Of a DNA stretch of 46,770 nt, positions 42,007 to 46,770 are shown one piece after another. Under the pieces are notes generated by a model. The model made no database searches. It was given only the letters and a program-made list of their open reading frames with translations, and was not told the origin of the DNA. Each line of letters opens with the position of its first letter. Position 1 is the first letter of the stretch. Source of the DNA: Dysgonomonas sp. ZJ279 (GTDB lineage: Bacteria; Bacteroidota; Bacteroidia; Bacteroidales; Dysgonomonadaceae); NCBI RefSeq assembly GCF_011039205.1, contig NZ_JAAKEL010000023.1, positions 1 to 46,770 of the forward strand. The letters run 5' to 3'. Made by a program: the position numbers and the translations under genes.

Positions 42007-43362
42007 ATGAAACTAAAATACAATGTAAATTTTAGGCTTGAGAAACGTAATGACAAAGAAACAGGAGAGCCAATCACTAAAAACTTGCCAATAAACCTAG
42101 ATTTCACTTATAATGGTAAGCGTTTGATGTTCTTTACCGGTTATCGTATTGATGCTAGTAAATGGACTGATTTCATAACTAATGCTTCCGGAGAAAAGAT
42201 TAAGGTTTAGCAAGTCAAGAAAAACACAACAAATAAGGATGGTATTCAGTACAATCAAATAAATAGGCGACTGGATGAAATCAGTTCTTTGATCGTACAG
42301 ATTTATACTAAGGCTGTCGCAAATAATATCTCCATTGATAATGAGTATCTCCGATCAAATCTAAATAAAGAACTTGGTCAAGAGAAGGTTAATAATACTT
42401 CTAGTACAATCTTCTGGAATAAATGGGATGAGTATTTAACAACTCATAAAGTTTCTGACCTCCGTAAGAAACAATTGAAAAGCACGAGGAACCATTTAGA
42501 ACGATTTGAACAGCAAACAAAGTATAAATTGGCTTTTGAAACTATAACGCCTAAACTACTTTCTGATCTTGAAAACTTTCTACTAAACGATAACCCGGAT
42601 AAAAAAGAATATGAAGATTTGCCAAAAAATAAAGTTCCTCGCAAGAAATCACAAAATTCTGTATCTAGTATTTTAAAACGTTTCAGAGCATTTCTATCAT
42701 GGTGTATGCAGTCTCAAAATGGAGCTTTAATAAAAGAAAATCCATATTCTTTTTTCCAACTAAAAGGAGAGGTATACGGCGCTCCTATTTGTATGACTAA
42801 AGAGGAACGGGATTATTTATATGATAAAGAGATAATAGATGAAAAATTGGCTAGAGTTAGGGATATTTTTTGTTTTCAATGTTTTGTAGGTTGTCGGGTT
42901 GGAGATTTAACGACTTTTACAAAGAATGATATAATTGATGATACCTTAGTTTATTATCCTAATAAGACTAAAACGGAAAATAGGGTTCCGGCTAGAGTTC
43001 CTCTCTCAAATAAGGCTAAGGTAATATTAGAAAAATACGACTTCCCAGATGGTAAGTTGCTTCCATATATTTCTGATCAGAAGTATAATCAATATATAAA
43101 AGAATTATTTCAGAGAGTTGAATTAAATAGAATGGTAACACGTTTTAATGCTTTGACAATGCAAAAGGAACAAATTCCACTATGGCAAGCAGCTAGTTCT
43201 CACTTGGCACGTAGAACATTTATACATATTCTTCACTCGAAGGTAAAGGATAGTGTTATTGCATCGATGTCGGGGCATGTGAAAGGTTCTAAAGCATTTG
43301 ATCGATATTACGAGGTTGACGATAATACAAGGCAGGAAGCAATAGATAAATATTTAGATTGA
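42007..43362 (+). pseudogene. tyrosine recombinase (integrase) interrupted by in-frame TAG
   Basis: The frame runs from ATG 42007 to 43362 (451 codons if read through), broken only by a TAG at 42208-42210. The first part (67 aa; MKLKYNVNFRLEKRND ... GYRIDASKW) is the Arm-binding domain. The second has the core-binding region and full catalytic domain, with Arg in GCRVGDL, HLARR, SGHVKGS and the Tyr in DRYYEVDD. Spacing and content on both sides match an uninterrupted Bacteroidetes integrase, so this is a point nonsense change, a readthrough case, or a sequence error. Without readthrough the second part would need an internal start such as TTG 42289. Confidence 0.85.
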
Positions 43363-43364
43363 TT

Positions 43365-44465
43365 ATGAAAAAAGAGTTAGATAGAAATAAAGAAAACAGT
43401 GTTTTTGATAAATATTCTTTATTAGTTGATTTATTCGTAATAATGTGTATGTCATGGTATTTTATATACGTGTTATGCGAGAAAGGGTATGGTGTTTACT
43501 TTCAGGTAGGTATTATTGCTGCCAATATTTTAATTCCATTTTTTCTCTATAACCTTCGGTATAGTAATATTTTTTCAACACACCAAAGAATAATTGATAA
43601 TCGTTTGTATACTTCTCGTCTAAGAAAAATTGTATATCGTCAAAGACGAAATTATTTTCTTGTGTTTTGTTCTATTCTTATTTTAGTTATCTTTTTATCT
43701 TGTGTTAGTGTTGCACAAAATATTTTGAATTATTCTATTGCCATCTATTTTTTTATTGGGGGGAGCATAGCTATTATTATGATTATGTACTATTTTACAA
43801 CAAAAAAGTTCATCAGAAATACAAATTCAACGTATTTCAAAAATTATAAAATTGCTGCACAAGGAGTAATTTTGAGAGATATTCGGTTCATAGTAGATAT
43901 TTGGAAAAGTAATAGAGATATTACAATAGAAAAGGATACTGAAAATGTCTCTCTTGAAGCTAATGGTGAGCATATATTTGACAATATATCTAATAAAATG
44001 GCAGAAAAGAATATGGCTAAAGAAGAAATGTTAAGTGAAAAAGCTGTAATCAATCAATTGAAAATTGTTTATGATAATAATCAAAAATTAGAGTCTAGGT
44101 TATTTGAATGTAGTGATTCCAATACGTTGGTTAAATTGTATTCTGGGATTCCTTTTGATGATAACGAGTATTTTAGATGGATATTAACAAGAGAATCTAA
44201 GGACCGACTGTATAATAAAGCTTATGATGGGAAACCAACCTCTTTAGATTTATGTTTGTTTATGATATATCTTTTAGAAGGTAAGGATAGTAATCCATAT
44301 CAACGGAGTGATAATAAAAAAATTATATACCTAATATCAAATAAAGTTGAACTAAATGGAAGAATTGTTAGTCTAAATACTAATCGTAGAAGCTACCTTG
44401 TGTCTAATGCACGAAATAATAGGGGAAAAGATACCATAATAAGGACATTATTTCAGACTAAGTAA
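43365..44465 (+). CDS. hypothetical membrane protein of the element
   Basis: A 366-aa protein not recognised. It begins 2 nt after the integrase stop codon, so it is probably coupled to it. Four membrane helices are predicted in residues about 14-145 (two pairs, separated by a basic loop RLYTSRLRKIVYRQRRN). A long soluble C-terminal part (about 146-366) is Lys/Asn/Ile-rich, with a coiled-coil-like stretch around 215-245 and no known motif. Its AT-rich codon use matches the element and not the core genes. The association with the integrase suggests a role in the element's upkeep or control. A terminator follows. Confidence 0.6.
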   Translation: MKKELDRNKENSVFDKYSLLVDLFVIMCMSWYFIYVLCEKGYGVYFQVGIIAANILIPFFLYNLRYSNIFSTHQRIIDNRLYTSRLRKIVYRQRRNYFLVFCSILILVIFLSCVSVAQNILNYSIAIYFFIGGSIAIIMIMYYFTTKKFIRNTNSTYFKNYKIAAQGVILRDIRFIVDIWKSNRDITIEKDTENVSLEANGEHIFDNISNKMAEKNMAKEEMLSEKAVINQLKIVYDNNQKLESRLFECSDSNTLVKLYSGIPFDDNEYFRWILTRESKDRLYNKAYDGKPTSLDLCLFMIYLLEGKDSNPYQRSDNKKIIYLISNKVELNGRIVSLNTNRRSYLVSNARNNRGKDTIIRTLFQTK

Positions 44466-44467
44466 AG

Positions 44468-44506
44468 GACAAAGTGGTATTTTGCACTTTGCTCTTTATT
44501 TTTTGT
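44468..44506 (+). terminator. terminator after the integrase operon
   Basis: CAAAGTG pairs with CACTTTG around an 8-nt loop; CTCTTTATTTTTTG follows. Confidence 0.7.
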
Positions 44507-44583
44507 ATTGCTCTTCGTATAAGTAGTTCTTTGCCTAACAGAAAACAACGTAATAATATCTAATAAATTAAAAACCGTTTATA

Positions 44584-44898
44584 ATGAATGCAAAAGAACA
44601 ACCAACAGTAAACATCGGTGGAACGATTTACACTCCTATAGATGTAAACGAGATGCGAGAAATTATACATTCCGCAGTTGAAAGTGCAATACAAGGAAAA
44701 ACGAGAAAAGAATCCAAAAAGACATTTATTCGAGGTATCCATGGTCTCGCAAAATTTCTGAATATCTCTCCAAGTAAAGCCCAAGAAATAAAAAATAGTG
44801 GGCGCATAAGTTTTTTTAACAACGGACGTGTAGTCTTGTTCGATCCCGACAAAGTTTTAGAAGAATTAGAAACTCAAGCTAAGAAAGCAAAGGGTTAA
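44584..44898 (+). CDS. DUF3853-like helix-turn-helix (excisionase-type) protein
   Basis: A 104-aa protein. The N-terminal ~35 residues include a polar lead and an amphipathic helix (DVNEMREIIHSAVESAIQGK). Residues about 48-98 form a MerR/excisionase-like HTH: GIHGLAKFLNISPSKAQEIKNSGRI, then a wing RVVLFDPDKVLEEL. The layout matches DUF3853 proteins, which sit beside integrases in Bacteroidetes mobile elements. It probably helps excision (recombination directionality) or regulates the element. Lys-rich end (KKAKG). Confidence 0.75.
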   Translation: MNAKEQPTVNIGGTIYTPIDVNEMREIIHSAVESAIQGKTRKESKKTFIRGIHGLAKFLNISPSKAQEIKNSGRISFFNNGRVVLFDPDKVLEELETQAKKAKG

Positions 44899-45023
44899 TT
44901 ATTCTTACTTATATTTTCTCTGTTTTAATCCAATAATTTATTTATATGTTAAAGTGGTGCATGAAAATTCATGTACAGGGACTTTCTATGCAATTTTTTT
45001 AATACAATCAAATAGAAACATAA

Positions 45024-45362
45024 ATGGATGGTTATTCACTCACGGCTAAAATGAGAAAGATACGGCGACGATTTCGCTTAACAGCTACGGAGCAAGCTCT
45101 ATATCAAGAATTGATAAGTATCTGTAATGAAGAAGGATGGTCTGAGATATTTCGTGTAGCGAATAATGAATTATTTATTGCATTAAATATTACAGAGAAA
45201 ACACTTATTAAAGCACGAGAAAGCCTTATTAATAGTGAACTCATTTTTTATAAATCAGGAAAAAGTAAACGGTCTGTAGGCTCATATAGTTTTACCAAAA
45301 CATTTGAAACGGCAGTAAAAATTACAGTAGATGATATAGGCAATAGTATATATGGGGGTTAA
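45024..45362 (+). CDS. short replication-initiation-type winged-helix protein
   Basis: A 112-aa protein resembling the N-terminal winged-helix part of replication or DnaD-like proteins in Bacteroidetes mobile elements (FRLTATEQALYQELISICNEEGW, NNELFIALNITEKTLIKARESLINSELIFYKSGKSKRSVGSYSFTK). The usual homologues are longer, so this one may be truncated after the first domain; no continuing frame is seen. A tandem repeat with the look of iterons lies about 310 nt downstream. It could be the element's replication or regulatory protein. Confidence 0.6.
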   Translation: MDGYSLTAKMRKIRRRFRLTATEQALYQELISICNEEGWSEIFRVANNELFIALNITEKTLIKARESLINSELIFYKSGKSKRSVGSYSFTKTFETAVKITVDDIGNSIYGG

Positions 45363-45942
45363 AAAGAAAAATACAAAACGCCGCGCGCTCGTGTGCAGCT
45401 TGAAAGCCTTATGAATAAAGGGTTTCGGCTATATTTTGGGTGTAAGGCTATTTTATTTTGAATGATACAAATGTCATGTTTATAGCATGTGATTGTCATG
45501 TGGGGCAAGAAAACGCGGGGCTTAGTGCCTCTTTTTTTATGTCTCGGTGTTTAAGTTTTGATTTATGAGTGCTTTTTGTGTTTTAATGATCGTGAATAAT
45601 CGGTGTTTTTACAGTGGTAAAATAGCGTTTTAACGGTGTTTGAACAATCGACGAAAAAGTGCTTTTTCTCTCAATGGTGCGTCAAATGGTGCGTCAAATG
45701 GGGTGTCAAAACGTGGTTTTTAATTGTGTGTACGGATATACAAACGATCATAAAAAGGGGGGTAATGGCATAAATATGTCTTTAAAAGACCCCAAAACAC
45801 CAAATGTCAGCACAATAATAATACGTTTAATTACCTGATAAACAGATATTAGATTGTGATTTTATGTGAGTTGTTAGAAAAACTATCTTATCAAGTCTAA
45901 TTAATATGCGCACTCTTTATAAAAAGACCTATAAGGCATAAG
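45363..45942. repeat. non-coding gap with 12-bp tandem repeats (possible iterons)
   Basis: No gene is recognised in 45363-45997. Bases about 45674-45710 hold two exact tandem copies of GGTGCGTCAAAT and a third, degenerate copy GGGGTGTCAAAA. A GC-rich patch (GCCGCGCGCTCGTGTGC) lies at about 45380-45396, and AGCCTTA/TAAGGCT at 45405-45449 could form a stem. Lying next to a replication-type winged-helix gene, this could be an origin or transfer region of the element. Confidence 0.45.
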
Positions 45943-45983
45943 AAAAGCGGCAAGTAAACAGTATATGTTTATTTGCCGCTTTT
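45943..45983. terminator. long stem terminator after the phage-head remnant
   Basis: AAAAGCGGCAAGTAAAC pairs with GTTTATTTGCCGCTTTT (17 bp, one G-U pair), short loop, then TGTTGT. It lies downstream of the - strand gene at 45998-46507. Confidence 0.8.
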
Positions 45984-45997
45984 GTTGTATTAATATC

Positions 45998-46507
45998 TTA
46001 TTTCGAGGTCTTGCGAAAGTTGGGTGCTACTAGCTGGCTGGCTAGTTTGTACGCTTCTTTGCTATCTGATACCGTGTATTTGCTTTTACGCACTTGTACA
46101 AATGTACTATTGTCGTACCAGTCATTCGGCGGTAGGAACTCGCACCAAAATGGGGCGTCAATAGGCAAAGTTATGTCATGTAACGGCTTTAGGTGTTCGA
46201 GGTCGCCGATTCTTAGTTGAATATAATATCGGTCGCCGCCGTCTCTAATATAATCTGCCCAACGTTCGGCGGTTAATGCCGATTGTGTAATGTATATATA
46301 TTCTCTCTCTATCGTTTCACGCTCACAATCGGGGTCTATTGACCGAACGTCTTTAAAAAACTTACTAAAGGGCTTTATATTGTCTTTGTCTGTTAATAGT
46401 AGATCGTTAATTCGCTTCTTTTCGTTTACAGTAGCGCAAAGCGAGAACATAAACGAAGTATTTTTAATATAGTCTATGGCGGTTTGAGGGGTGTAGCTCT
46501 CTATCAT
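45998..46507 (-). CDS. stand-alone remnant of a Mu-like phage head morphogenesis (gpF-type) protein
   Basis: A 169-aa protein that resembles the C-terminal part of Mu gpF/SPP1 gp7 minor head proteins of Bacteroides phages. The order is kept: a helical lead (FMFSLCATVNEKKRINDLLLTDKDNIKPFSKFFKDV), an A-E-R-W helix, DRYYIQLRIGD, LHDITLPIDAPFW, and PPNDW ... TFVQVRKSKYTVS. The usual CRC motif after PPNGW is replaced (YDNST), and the N-terminal half of the normal protein is missing. It is either a decayed or a reused fragment. No portal or capsid gene lies beside it in the window. Confidence 0.6.
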   Translation of the reverse strand: MIESYTPQTAIDYIKNTSFMFSLCATVNEKKRINDLLLTDKDNIKPFSKFFKDVRSIDPDCERETIEREYIYITQSALTAERWADYIRDGGDRYYIQLRIGDLEHLKPLHDITLPIDAPFWCEFLPPNDWYDNSTFVQVRKSKYTVSDSKEAYKLASQLVAPNFRKTSK

Positions 46508-46629
46508 ATTAAAAAAAAATCTATTTTTTTGATTGATTAATTATTTAGTTAGCAGAATGTTAAAATGAAACAATTATAATGAGTGTATATAGTACTCAAT
46601 AATAAACGATTTAAGTTATTAATTTTTTT

Positions 46630-46637
46630 TATTTTTG
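46630..46637 (+). promoter_or_regulatory. -7 promoter box (TATTTTTG) with no clear downstream gene
   Basis: A TAnnTTTG match on the + strand. No + strand frame follows in the ~130 nt left in the window, so it may be chance in AT-rich DNA or serve a gene or RNA outside. Confidence 0.25.
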
Positions 46638-46699
46638 CGCCTCAAAAAAAACGACGACATATAAAGAGGAAATTAAAACAAAATTACGTTAGTCAAATA

Positions 46700-46770
46700 C
46701 TATTTACTTAAATGATCTATAAACTTATCTTTTGAGGCGATAATCTCGTCTTGCGATTTTATTGTCTTAT
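46700..46770 (-). CDS. 3' end of a gene running out of the window (partial)
   Basis: On the - strand the last 22 codons read KTIKSQDEIIASKDKFIDHLSK and stop (TAG) at 46700-46702. The Lys/Gln/Glu/Asp pattern looks like a helical, coiled-coil-like C-terminus, as in many phage or XRE repressors, but the family cannot be named from this piece. It would be a neighbour of the phage-head remnant, transcribed in the same direction. Confidence 0.45.
   Translation of the reverse strand, partial: KTIKSQDEIIASKDKFIDHLSK

Larger units (their letters stand above)
41849..46770 (+). mobile_element. integrated element at tRNA-Arg (left end; right end outside window)
   Basis: From the tRNA 3' end to the end of the window the sequence is visibly more AT-rich. 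It carries a tyrosine recombinase, a DUF3853-like excisionase-type HTH, a replication-type winged helix, short tandem repeats and a phage head-protein remnant. This is the order expected at the left end of an integrative element or prophage. The left attachment site should be the T-arm and acceptor of the tRNA (about 41826-41848). The right copy must lie beyond 46770. The recombinase has an internal stop, so the element may be stuck. Confidence 0.75.

Noticed and set aside
42289-43362. A separate, complete integrase starting at TTG 42289
   Set aside because: It lacks the arm-binding domain, which is present in the same frame just upstream across a single TAG.
46638-46739. A 10-bp inverted repeat CGCCTCAAAA/TTTTGAGGCG
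   Set aside because: One arm lies in the partial coding end on the - strand and the spacing is 82 nt; chance is likely in AT-rich DNA.

Overview
The window looks like a chromosome segment from a member of the Bacteroidales. Dysgonomonas or a close relative is my guess; the order is much safer than the genus. The grounds are: several starts preceded by the Bacteroidetes -7 box TAnnTTTG and no clear Shine-Dalgarno sites; a GldH gliding lipoprotein and a type IX secretion type B sorting domain; a serine palmitoyltransferase; a RicT-like protein with a Cys-rich head and Asn/Arg-rich tail; and a TonB receptor paired with a HYC_CC_PP-type protein.

Layout. Bases 1-160 are the end of an rRNA operon (5S rRNA and a strong terminator). 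Bases 410-3519 (+) hold an overlapping DUF2089/membrane protein/alpha-beta hydrolase operon and a TPR lipoprotein. Bases 3596-6350 (+) hold a Cys-rich putative metal-handling protein and a TonB-dependent receptor. Bases 6418-15008 (-) are a long housekeeping run, in transcription order: degenerate M23 protein, dxr, rseP, metF, holB, ricT, gldH, then a beta-barrel protein. Bases 15291-21268 (+, one gene -) hold serine palmitoyltransferase, a GT14 glycosyltransferase, a secreted protein, a T9SS cargo protein and a Dcu-type dicarboxylate transporter. Bases 21300-27400 are mostly small singletons (XRE regulator, cupin, two GNATs, DUF1062 and hypotheticals). Bases 27696-41644 hold a RelA/SpoT homologue that appears to have lost its hydrolase site, a DUF4139 protein with a TonB-plug-like insert, a sugar O-acetyltransferase, a uracil/xanthine permease, ndk with an M23/LysM endopeptidase, a FISUMP surface protein, a YdjG-like/YdjI-like pair and ung.

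Between about 10.4 and 39.8 kb the gaps between genes carry an interspersed repeat system. An ~80-bp A module is built from opposed CCTCCCC...GGGGAGG arms. A B module (TGTCATCCCG...GAGGGATCT) forms, in two places, ~104-111-bp elements with 28-bp terminal inverted repeats, one of them perfect. A short TTATGAGTT-type C module often leads in. Two copies run right up to the stop codons of metF and the SPFH gene.

At 41777-41848 a tRNA-Arg(CCG) marks the edge of an integrated, visibly more AT-rich element that runs off the window. It carries a tyrosine recombinase split by an in-frame TAG, a membrane protein 2 nt behind it, a DUF3853-like excisionase-type HTH, a short replication-type winged-helix protein, a 12-bp tandem repeat, a stand-alone remnant of a Mu-like phage head protein, and the 3' end of one more gene. 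I found no CRISPR array, no recognisable defence system and no intact IS. The most unusual items are this decaying tRNA-Arg element and the mosaic repeats.
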